A stretch of 15,785 nt of DNA from an uncultured Acetatifactor sp. (GTDB lineage: Bacteria; Bacillota; Clostridia; Lachnospirales; Lachnospiraceae), in assembly GCA_910578995.1 (NCBI GenBank), contig CAJTSY010000090.1, forward strand, positions 1 through 15,785. The letters are read 5' to 3'. This document shows positions 1 through 6,088 of this stretch, piece after piece. The notes under the pieces are model-generated. The model saw nothing but the letters and a program-made list of their open reading frames with translations. It was not told where the DNA came from and did no database searches. Position 1 is the first letter of the stretch. Each line of letters starts with the position of its first letter. The position numbers and the translations under genes were made by a program.

Positions 1-3
1 TTT

Positions 4-249
4 ATGGAGGGTAAGGCAATTAAACACATCAGTTTCTACAGCACACTCATTGAAACGGTGGGATACGATCCGCAGTGTGCCATTCTGGAAATAAAACTGG
101 CCGGCGACGGGAAGATCAGACAGTACAGGAATGTGCCGGAGTACATATGGTACCGTCTCCGGGAAGAATATCGTCCGGACACCTTCTACAGAAGGCGTAT
201 ATGCGGGTGCTTTACGGAAACCATCCTTTCAGATGTAAAGAAGCCATAA
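4..249 (+). CDS. KTSC-like small protein, copy 1
   Basis: An 81-residue protein that resembles the KTSC domain family: a start rich in K, S and T, then YST...GYD, a hydrophobic LEIKL strand, a G-x-x-x-x-Y turn, VPEYIWYRL, and a final FYRR-I-x-G segment. KTSC domains are about 60-70 residues and their role is poorly known. Some are fused to nucleic-acid enzymes, but nothing here shows a biochemical function. The gene lies 3 bases inside the window edge, so its ribosome site cannot be judged. A close second copy starts at 418, also with TTT directly before ATG, so the pair arose by tandem duplication. The family call comes from motif memory and is moderately uncertain; that this is a real gene is supported by conservation between the two copies. 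Confidence 0.6.
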   Translation: MEGKAIKHISFYSTLIETVGYDPQCAILEIKLAGDGKIRQYRNVPEYIWYRLREEYRPDTFYRRRICGCFTETILSDVKKP

Positions 250-417
250 ATATGGGGTTGGCTTATCGTTATGGCTGGGTCGAAACTTTAGGACCTGAGT
301 GAAGCTTGGAACTGCCGTACAAAAGATAAAACACCCAAACATGGTTTTGGCAGGAAAATTGAATAATGGAAGACAGATACACAAAACGACAAAGTGGAAC
401 TATAGAAACGACAGTTT
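250..417. other. Spacer between the KTSC copies, with duplicated 3' flank
   Basis: No gene is visible. The left part resembles the sequence after copy 2 at 727-795. Shared features in the same order are a GTGGCTT/GTTGGCTT block, a GAAAACTT/GAAACTTT block, and AACTGCCG (near 309-316 here, 785-792 there). The duplicated unit therefore included the gene and about 70 bases of its 3' flank. The remainder (about 320-414) is AT-rich, with no confident promoter or terminator. Confidence 0.5.
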
Positions 418-726
418 ATGGAGGGCAGAACAATTAAACACATCGGTTTCTACAGCACACTCATTGAAACGATGGGTTACGATCCACAATGTGCCCTTCT
501 TGAGGTAAAACTGATATGTGACAGAAAGATAAGGCAGTATGAAAACGTGCCGGAATATATATGGTATCATCTCAGGGAGGATTATCATCCGGATGTCTAT
601 TACCGCAGGTATGTATGCGGCCGCTATGAGGAAACCGTTCTCCCTGGCGAAGAGGCTAATCCCCCGGAAGAGGAGAGCAATCCTTCCGGCGGGGAGACCG
701 ATCTTTCCGGTGAGGTGAAATCGTGA
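418..726 (+). CDS. KTSC-like small protein, copy 2, with acidic tail
   Basis: A 102-residue paralogue of the gene at 4-249. Residues 1-75 match copy 1 closely (FYSTLIET, GYDPQCA, NVPEYIWY). The last 27 residues or so are new, rich in Glu, Pro, Ser and Gly, and look disordered. The start is the first ATG after an in-frame TAG at 403-405. No convincing Shine-Dalgarno sequence precedes it, although the gene itself begins ATGGAGG, so translation may be weak or start in an unusual way. Function is unknown, as for copy 1. The divergent tail suggests that copy 2 has been extended or copy 1 shortened since the duplication. Confidence 0.6.
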   Translation: MEGRTIKHIGFYSTLIETMGYDPQCALLEVKLICDRKIRQYENVPEYIWYHLREDYHPDVYYRRYVCGRYEETVLPGEEANPPEEESNPSGGETDLSGEVKS

Positions 727-780
727 ATTTGAGTGTGGCTTGCCAAAGCAGAGAAATGAAAACTTAATAATTTTGGAGAA

Positions 781-828
781 ATGAAACTGCCGCACTTATG
801 ATACAGTTCATAAGTACGGCAGTTTCAT
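781..828. terminator. 21-bp palindrome, possible bidirectional terminator
   Basis: Arms 781-801 and 808-828 are complementary over 21 bp with one C-A mismatch when read on the plus strand. On the minus strand that position is a U-G wobble, so the helix is complete. The loop is 6 nt. It lies between convergent genes (ends at 726 and 862), where a bidirectional terminator would be expected. However, neither side has a proper T-run, so termination is inferred from position and stem strength only. Confidence 0.45.
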
Positions 829-861
829 TTGCAGCATATACTTGCATTACAGCCAGGGAGG

Positions 862-1284
862 TCAGAGTTCCGCCCGCACCCCCTTGCTTTTCAGGAAGGT
901 TACGATTTCGCTGGCATCCGACGTAAAGGCATCGTCAAAGCGGATCAGCACTTTGCCCTCTGCGGTATAAATGCAGTAGCTTTTCCCTCCGGTGGAGATT
1001 TTCTGGAGGTCGCTGTAAGACATGGTTCTGGGCGCGCCCAGGAGCGGGGTATAGACCAGGTCGTTTTCATGAAGTGTCAGACAGCAGCGGTGCATCTTAT
1101 AGACCAGGAACCCGGAAGGGATCAGCAGGATGACTGCTATTACCGGGTTGAGCCATTGGGGTTCCAGCTGTCCCTCTACGGGGATGGGCAGAATGTTCAG
1201 GATGAGCCATGCGGCGGACAGCACTGCCACGAAAACCAGTGGAATGGTAAATGGAAAGTTTGCGGAAATCTTATAAGTTCTCAT
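862..1284 (-). CDS. Small membrane protein with C-terminal PH-like domain
   Basis: A 140-residue protein. Two hydrophobic segments, at about residues 12-32 and 46-64, form a likely membrane hairpin. The soluble tail (about 66-140) has alternating hydrophobic strands, including LVYTPLLG, MSYSDLQKI, SYCIYT and KVLIRFD, then a final helix. This pattern suits bacterial PH-like or DUF6560-like proteins of clostridia, and the family name is from memory. The start is well supported: on the minus strand AAGGAGT lies 7 bases before ATG. It is convergent with the KTSC genes and shares the palindrome at 781-828 at its 3' end. No enzymatic residues are evident. A role at the membrane is inferred only from the helices. 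Confidence 0.75.
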   Translation of the reverse strand: MRTYKISANFPFTIPLVFVAVLSAAWLILNILPIPVEGQLEPQWLNPVIAVILLIPSGFLVYKMHRCCLTLHENDLVYTPLLGAPRTMSYSDLQKISTGGKSYCIYTAEGKVLIRFDDAFTSDASEIVTFLKSKGVRAEL

Positions 1285-1317
1285 AACATTACTCCTTATA
1301 CAGTTTGTTTGGGGGAA

Positions 1318-1565
1318 TCAGGTTCTGTTCCGGGAGCCGTTCCCGGCTTTTTGTCCATCCCTGAGATCGATCATCTCCCTGGCAAAGTTCAGTTCCTTTC
1401 CCATCCATCCGTAGAGGATGCAGGTGCGGTAGGCATATTCTGATATACAGACATTATTGTAGCCTGCGGTCTGGATGGAGAAGACATTTACATTCGGATT
1501 CACCTTCCGCCGGTAGGTCAGAATCATACAACACGGTAATATTATCGTCAGTATACAGGGGTTTA
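1318..1565 (-). pseudogene. Decayed coding remnant
   Basis: The minus strand here holds coding-like text split between two frames. One frame reads KPLYTDDNITVLYDSDLPAE and then degenerates. About 20 codons later another frame reads NVFSIQTAGYNNVCISEYAY and continues through CILYGWMGKEL to a TGA at 1318-1320. The longest ATG-started piece (1318-1527, 69 codons) lacks a ribosome site. A frameshifted remnant of one gene is the simplest reading, but a chance open frame is possible. I do not recognise the family. It lies 33 bases upstream of the membrane protein gene on the same strand. Confidence 0.35.
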
Positions 1566-1948
1566 TTAAGCGTTTGAATCCGCTTTTTTCCAGTAAATCT
1601 CTGCTTTGGACTGTGCCTGTGCTCCTTCCAGACCCATTTGCTCCACCAGTGTGCGCATGACGGCATCTTTGGACATGCCTTCATCCTGAAAATGTTCTAT
1701 GAGCAGGGAAATGACGATTTCTGTCTTCTGCTCCGCATCCTGCGCCTTCTGCTCTGCGTCCTGCGCCTTCTGCTCCGCGTCCCGTGCCTTCTGTTCCGTT
1801 TCTTCGGCCCGCTGCCTTTGTGATTTTTCAGAAGCGAGTAATGAAGTTCCGAAGTAAAATGTAGCATATCCACTGATTGTTGGTAAGTCAGATCTCTGTT
1901 TCTATAAAAATTTGTTTCAATATGCTTGACAAACGAAAATGCGCGGGG
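1566..1948 (-). pseudogene. Frameshifted C-terminal fragment with coiled coil (Rpn-like tail)
   Basis: Read on the minus strand, frame 1 begins just after a TAG at 1951-1949 and has no start codon. It encodes RAFSFVKHIETNFYRNRDLT followed by YQQSVDMLHFTSELHYSLL. Around 1830 the coding text changes frame and continues SEKSQRQRAEETEQKARDA, with the heptad-like unit DAEQKAQ repeated about three times. It then reads EIVISLLIEHFQDEGMSKDA and VMRTLVEQMGLE, and stops at 1568-1566. The charged repeat followed by a short helical tail resembles the C-terminal part of Rpn/PD-(D/E)XK-type proteins of Lachnospiraceae. That assignment is tentative, since the nuclease core is absent. Missing 5' end plus frameshift argue for a dead gene. 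Confidence 0.55.
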
Positions 1949-1955
1949 CTATAAT
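1926..1955 (+). promoter_or_regulatory. Consensus sigma-A promoter for the ileS leader
   Basis: TTGACA at 1926-1931 and TATAAT at 1950-1955, spaced 18 bases apart. Both hexamers match consensus exactly. Transcription would start near 1962 and run into the T-box leader. The promoter overlaps the broken 5' end of the minus-strand pseudogene. Confidence 0.85.
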
Positions 1956-1961
1956 GGCATA

Positions 1962-2497
1962 TCATAAGGAAACAGAGGACACATGGTTATGAAGTGCAGA
2001 ATGCGCATAAGCGGTTGTCCCGCAGTTTCTGAATAAAAGATGAAATGCCGTGACGAAGAGAGTAGTTGTTTTGTGAAAGGCGCAGCGAGCCGGTGACGGT
2101 GGGAGACCGGTGCGAGTAGGGAGACAGTGAAAATCACTTCCGAGCAGGCAGGGCGAAAAAGGGAAGGGGAACAGTCCGCGGAAGGGCGTACTGTAGTTCC
2201 GGGACCAGTAGTCCTGCACGGGATTCCCACGTTAAGGGAAACCGTATTATTCATGGCACCGGTCGCTTTGGACTGTGTTCCGGAATACCCTGCAGAGAGG
2301 GCAGATTCCAGGAGACGGTCAAAATGTCAGGCTTTATTACGGAACAGGGGCATGGGATACCCTGATTCAGGACAGTGCGAAAGTACTTGCCTGTGTTCCG
2401 GGATATCGTGCAGGGGGCGGCGTGAAATGTACGTTGTAACAGGTGGTGAAACGAAGGGAAGGCTTCGTCCTATTACAGGACGGGGCTTATTTTTATT
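1962..2497 (+). ncRNA. T-box riboswitch leader, isoleucine-specific
   Basis: Stem I lies at about 2046-2150. It starts with GACGAAGAGAGTAG. A specifier stem pairs TTGTTTT (about 2067-2073) with GAGACAG (2121-2127). The distal part carries the AGCGAGCCGG...GGTG...CCGG pattern typical of T-boxes. The specifier ATC (Ile) is at 2133-2135, preceded by GAA and followed by A. The antiterminator is at 2441-2471: AGG pairs with CCT and ACGAAG with CTTCGT around a 7-nt bulge TGGTGAA. The TGGT can pair with the ACCA end of tRNA-Ile (discriminator A). CTTCGTCCT is shared with the terminator at 2463-2497. Specifier, bulge and downstream ileS all agree. Uncharged tRNA-Ile should favour readthrough. The 290 nt between stem I and the antiterminator are unusually long. 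Confidence 0.88.
2463..2497 (+). terminator. T-box regulated terminator
   Basis: CTTCGTCCT (2463-2471) pairs with AGGACGGGG (2477-2485) across a 5-nt loop, with two G-U pairs, followed by CTTATTTTTATT. Its 5' arm is also the 3' arm of the antiterminator, which gives the two mutually exclusive folds expected of a T-box. Confidence 0.85.
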
Positions 2498-2573
2498 CCG
2501 GGGAAGGCTTTTGTCCGGGAATAAGCGGCCTTTGCTGCCGGTACAGATCATTGGGAAGTATGAAAAGGATAAT

Positions 2574-2641
2574 ATGGAAAGTATGACATGGAAAACACAA
2601 CATGGAAAGTATGACATGGAAAACACAACATGGAAAGTATG
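2574..2641 (+). repeat. 28-nt tandem repeat, about 2.4 copies
   Basis: Two identical 28-base units (2574-2601 and 2602-2629) and a partial third (2630-2641) lie directly before the ileS ribosome site. Each unit begins ATGGAAAGTATGAC and contains three ATG triplets. Because 28 is not a multiple of 3, successive ATGs fall in different frames. One of them (2602) is in frame with ileS but lacks a ribosome site. Confidence 0.95.
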
Positions 2642-2655
2642 GAAAGGAGTCAGAT

Positions 2656-5600
2656 ATGTACAAACCGGTTTCAGCCGGCGTAAGCCTGGCAGAACGTGAA
2701 AAAGAAGTGGAAAAATTCTGGCGGGAGAACGATATCTTCCGCAGGAGTATGGAAAACCGGAAGGAGGGCCCGGTCTATACCTTTTACGACGGCCCGCCTA
2801 CCGCCAACGGCAAGCCCCACATCGGCCATGTGGAGACCCGCACCATCAAGGACATGATTCCCAGATACCGCACCATGAAGGGCTGCATGGTGCCCAGGAA
2901 AGCCGGTTGGGACACCCACGGCCTGCCCGTGGAGCTGGAGGTGGAGAAGCTCCTGGGACTGGACGGCAAGGAGCAGATCGAGGAGTACGGCCTTGCCCCC
3001 TTTATTGACAAATGCAAGGAGAGCGTCTGGAAGTATAAGGGGATGTGGGAAGATTTCTCCGGCATGGTGGGGTTCTGGGCCGATATGGACAATCCTTACG
3101 TGACCTATGACGACAACTTTATCGAGTCCGAATGGTGGGCGCTTAAGACTATCTGGGACAAGGGACTTCTGTATAAAGGTTTCAAGATTGTACCCTACTG
3201 TCCCCGCTGCGGAACCCCTCTTTCCAGCCATGAGGTGGCCCAGGGCTACAAGGCGGTGAAAGAGCGCTCCGCTGTGGCACGCTTCAAATGCGTGGGTGAG
3301 GACGCTTATTTCCTGGCATGGACCACAACCCCATGGACACTGCCCTCCAATGTGGCCCTGTGCGTGAATCCCGTCGAAACCTATGTGAAGGTAAAAGCGG
3401 CGGACGGCTATACCTATTATATGGCACAGGCCCTTCTGGAATCAGTACTGGGCGGTCTGGCACAGGAAGGCCGGGCGGCTTACGAAATCCTGGAGACCTA
3501 TAAGGGAACGGATCTGGAGTATAAGGAATACGAGCCCCTGTTTGCCTGCGCCGGGGAGGAGGCTTCCCGCCAGGGCAAAAAGGCTCACTACGTTACCTGT
3601 GACAATTATGTCACAATGTCCGACGGTACCGGTATCGTGCACATTGCCCCTGCTTTCGGTGAGGACGACGCCAATGTAGGCAGAAAGTACGGCCTGCCTT
3701 TGGTGCAGTTTGTGGACGGGAAAGGCCATATGACGGAGCAGACCCCTTATGCGGGAATGTTTGTCAAGGATGCGGATCCGGAGATCATCAAGGATCTGGA
3801 CAAGGAAGGGAAGCTGTTCTCCGCCCCCAAGTTTGAACACGATTATCCCTTCTGCTGGCGCTGCGACACCCCGCTGATCTATTATGCAAGGGAGTCCTGG
3901 TTCATCAAAATGACAGCGGTGAAGGACGACCTGGTGCGCAATAACAAGACTATCAACTGGATCCCGCCTACCATAGGCGAGGGGCGCTTCGGCAACTGGC
4001 TGGAGAATATCCAGGACTGGGGCATCTCCCGGAACCGCTACTGGGGCACACCCTTGAATATCTGGGAGTGCGAATGCGGGAACACGGTGTCCGTAGGCAG
4101 CCGGGCGGAGCTGGCGGCCCTGGCCGGGGACGAGAATGCGGGAAAGGTGGAGCTACACAGGCCCTATATCGATGAAGTGACCTTCCCCTGCCCCAAGTGC
4201 GGCAAAACCATGAGGCGTGTGCCGGAGGTCATCGACTGCTGGTTTGACTCCGGAGCCATGCCCTTTGCGCAGCACCATTATCCTTTTGAAAATAAAGACC
4301 TGTTTGAGCAGCAGTTCCCGGCGAAGTTCATCTCCGAGGCCGTGGATCAGACACGGGGGTGGTTTTACTCTCTCCTGGCGGAATCCACTTTGCTGTTCAA
4401 CAAGGCTCCCTATGAGAATGTCATCGTCCTGGGCCTGGTGGCGGATGAGGACGGACAGAAGATGAGCAAATCCAAGGGCAATGTGGTGGATCCCTTTGAG
4501 GCTCTGGCAGAGTACGGCGCGGACGCCATCCGGTGGTATTTCTACAGCAGCTGCGCTCCCTGGCTGCCCAAGCGCTTCTCCGGCAAGACTGTCCTGGAGG
4601 GGCAGCACAAGTTCCTGGATAAGCTCTGGAACACGTACACCTTCTTCGTGCTGTATGCCAATATCGACGGCTTTGACGCGGCGCAGCATACGCTGGAGTA
4701 TGATAAGCTGCCCGTGATGGATAAGTGGCTCCTGTCCAGACTCTACACTACAGTGGGCGAGGTGGACAATAACCTGGACAAATACCGCATTACCGAGGCA
4801 GCCAAGGCACTTCAGGATTTCGTGGAGGAGATGAGTAACTGGTATGTGCGCCGCAGCCGTGAGCGCTTCTGGGCAGGGGGCTGCGGGCAGGATAAAATCA
4901 ATGCCTATATGACGCTCCATACGGCTTTGGTGACTGTCTGCAAGGCGGCGGCTCCCATGATTCCCTTTATGACGGAGGAAATCTACCGGAACCTGGTGTG
5001 CAGCACGGACAGCAATGCGCCGGAGAGCATTCACCTGTGCGATTTCCCGAAGGCGGAAGAGGGCTTTATCGACAAAAAACTGGAAGCGGATATGGAGGAG
5101 GTTCTGGAGGCCGTGGTACTGGGCCGGGCCTGCCGGAATGCCGCCGCAATCAAGAACCGCCAGCCCATCGGCAGGATGTATGTGAAGATGGCCGCCGGGA
5201 CATCGGAGGGCGCTGCGGCGGAAGCCAAAACCGCAAAAGCCGGTCTGGACAGCTTCTATACTACCATCATTGAGGATGAGCTGAATGTGAAGCAAGTGGT
5301 TTGCACAGAGGACGTGCGTGACTACACCACCTATACCTTCAAGCCCCAGCTGCGCACCGTGGGACCCAAGTACGGCAAACAGCTCGGCGGCATCCAAAAG
5401 GCGCTTGCGGCCTTGGACGGCAACGTGGCCATGGACGAACTGAACGTGGGCGGAAAGCTGTGTTTTGAAGTGAACGGCGTAAACGTAGAACTGACAAAAG
5501 ATGATCTGATCATCGACATGACGCAAAGGTGCGGCTATGTGTCCCAGGAGAACGGTAAGATGACCGTGGTGCTGGATACCAATCTGACGGAAGAGCTGAT

Positions 5601-5853
5601 TGAAGAAGGATTTGTCTTTGAACTTATCAGCAAGATCCAGACCATGCGCAAGGACGCGGGCTTTGAGGTTATGGACCATATCAAAGTGTCCGTCAACGGA
5701 AACGGAAAGCTGGCGGAAATCGCCGCCCGCAACAAGGATTCCATCTCCGGAAAGGTATTGGCGGAGGAGCTGACGGACGGGAAGGACTTCGCGGTGGCGA
5801 AGGACTGGAATGTGAACGGTGAGAAGGTAACGATAGCGATCGAGAAGGTGTAA
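2656..5853 (+). CDS. ileS: Isoleucyl-tRNA synthetase, type 2 (eukaryote-like)
   Basis: Class I synthetase that charges tRNA-Ile in the cytoplasm. 1065 residues, longer than the roughly 930 of the common bacterial type. The start is ATG 2656, with AAAGGAG six bases upstream; an in-frame ATG at 2602 lies in the repeat and has no ribosome site. HIGH is at residues 55-58 within FYDGPPTANGKPHIGHVETR, a type 2 signature. The CP1 editing domain shows TTTPWTLPSN from 223 and HIAPAFGEDD from 329. Zinc-knuckle-like pairs CPRC and CWRC follow, then WGISRNRYWG from 455 and KMSKS at 602-606. A tRNA-binding helical domain and a long C-terminal region complete it. It is controlled by the upstream T-box. Type 2 enzymes are known to be less sensitive to mupirocin; whether this one is cannot be read from sequence alone. 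Confidence 0.97.
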   Translation: MYKPVSAGVSLAEREKEVEKFWRENDIFRRSMENRKEGPVYTFYDGPPTANGKPHIGHVETRTIKDMIPRYRTMKGCMVPRKAGWDTHGLPVELEVEKLLGLDGKEQIEEYGLAPFIDKCKESVWKYKGMWEDFSGMVGFWADMDNPYVTYDDNFIESEWWALKTIWDKGLLYKGFKIVPYCPRCGTPLSSHEVAQGYKAVKERSAVARFKCVGEDAYFLAWTTTPWTLPSNVALCVNPVETYVKVKAADGYTYYMAQALLESVLGGLAQEGRAAYEILETYKGTDLEYKEYEPLFACAGEEASRQGKKAHYVTCDNYVTMSDGTGIVHIAPAFGEDDANVGRKYGLPLVQFVDGKGHMTEQTPYAGMFVKDADPEIIKDLDKEGKLFSAPKFEHDYPFCWRCDTPLIYYARESWFIKMTAVKDDLVRNNKTINWIPPTIGEGRFGNWLENIQDWGISRNRYWGTPLNIWECECGNTVSVGSRAELAALAGDENAGKVELHRPYIDEVTFPCPKCGKTMRRVPEVIDCWFDSGAMPFAQHHYPFENKDLFEQQFPAKFISEAVDQTRGWFYSLLAESTLLFNKAPYENVIVLGLVADEDGQKMSKSKGNVVDPFEALAEYGADAIRWYFYSSCAPWLPKRFSGKTVLEGQHKFLDKLWNTYTFFVLYANIDGFDAAQHTLEYDKLPVMDKWLLSRLYTTVGEVDNNLDKYRITEAAKALQDFVEEMSNWYVRRSRERFWAGGCGQDKINAYMTLHTALVTVCKAAAPMIPFMTEEIYRNLVCSTDSNAPESIHLCDFPKAEEGFIDKKLEADMEEVLEAVVLGRACRNAAAIKNRQPIGRMYVKMAAGTSEGAAAEAKTAKAGLDSFYTTIIEDELNVKQVVCTEDVRDYTTYTFKPQLRTVGPKYGKQLGGIQKALAALDGNVAMDELNVGGKLCFEVNGVNVELTKDDLIIDMTQRCGYVSQENGKMTVVLDTNLTEELIEEGFVFELISKIQTMRKDAGFEVMDHIKVSVNGNGKLAEIAARNKDSISGKVLAEELTDGKDFAVAKDWNVNGEKVTIAIEKV

Positions 5854-6038
5854 GGGCGGCCGGCGCGGCTGCTGCATCAGAGGCACAGGACATGGAATAT
5901 CCCGGTAAAAGGATTTTCCGTATTCTGTGCCTTAATCTGTAATTCGTTAAGCGGCTGTATGTTGCCGGAAGTCAAGTTGTATCACAGCATATTTTCAAAT
6001 TTATAAAAAAATTTCTTGGAAAGACAGCCAAGTTTTGG
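5854..6038. other. ileS-glgP spacer with weak candidate terminator
   Basis: AGGCACAG (5881-5888) pairs with CTGTGCCT (5925-5932) over 8 bp, enclosing a 36-nt loop that contains a smaller GGAA/TTCC pairing. The T-run after it is poor, so terminator status is uncertain. The remainder up to the glgP promoter is AT-rich and holds no gene. Confidence 0.4.
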
Positions 6039-6044
6039 TATAAT
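6016..6044 (+). promoter_or_regulatory. Extended -10 sigma-A promoter for glgP
   Basis: TTGGAA at 6016-6021, a 17-base spacer, and TATAAT at 6039-6044 preceded by TGG (TGn extended -10). The start codon lies 45 bases downstream, which leaves a short leader with no evident riboswitch. Confidence 0.8.
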
Positions 6045-6088
6045 AGAAACGACGTTTCTGAAAAAGAAGGGACGAAAGGAGAAAAGAC

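Noticed and set aside
829..1443. 204-codon plus-strand frame.
   Set aside because: Antisense to the membrane protein gene at 862-1284, which has a strong ribosome site and a sensible two-helix product.
2251..2275. TGGCACC near 2254-2260 resembles a canonical T-box bulge (UGGNACC) and suggested a tandem T-box.
   Set aside because: It lacks the flanking AGGG/CCCT helix and a following terminator, and the variable base C would not match the discriminator A of tRNA-Ile. The element at 2441-2471 fits on all counts.
2574..2641. Tandem repeat considered as a CRISPR array.
   Set aside because: Units are directly adjacent with no spacers, and only 2.4 copies are present.
2127..2699. 190-codon open frame across the T-box leader, and a 99-codon minus-strand frame at 2327-2626.
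   Set aside because: No ribosome site, no protein-like composition, and both cover sequence explained by RNA structure.
4153..5886. Very long minus-strand open frame (577 codons) opposite ileS, and a 639-codon one opposite glgP (5972-7891).
   Set aside because: Antisense shadows of GC-rich conserved genes, rich in His/Leu/Arg and without ribosome sites; the plus-strand products are unambiguous.
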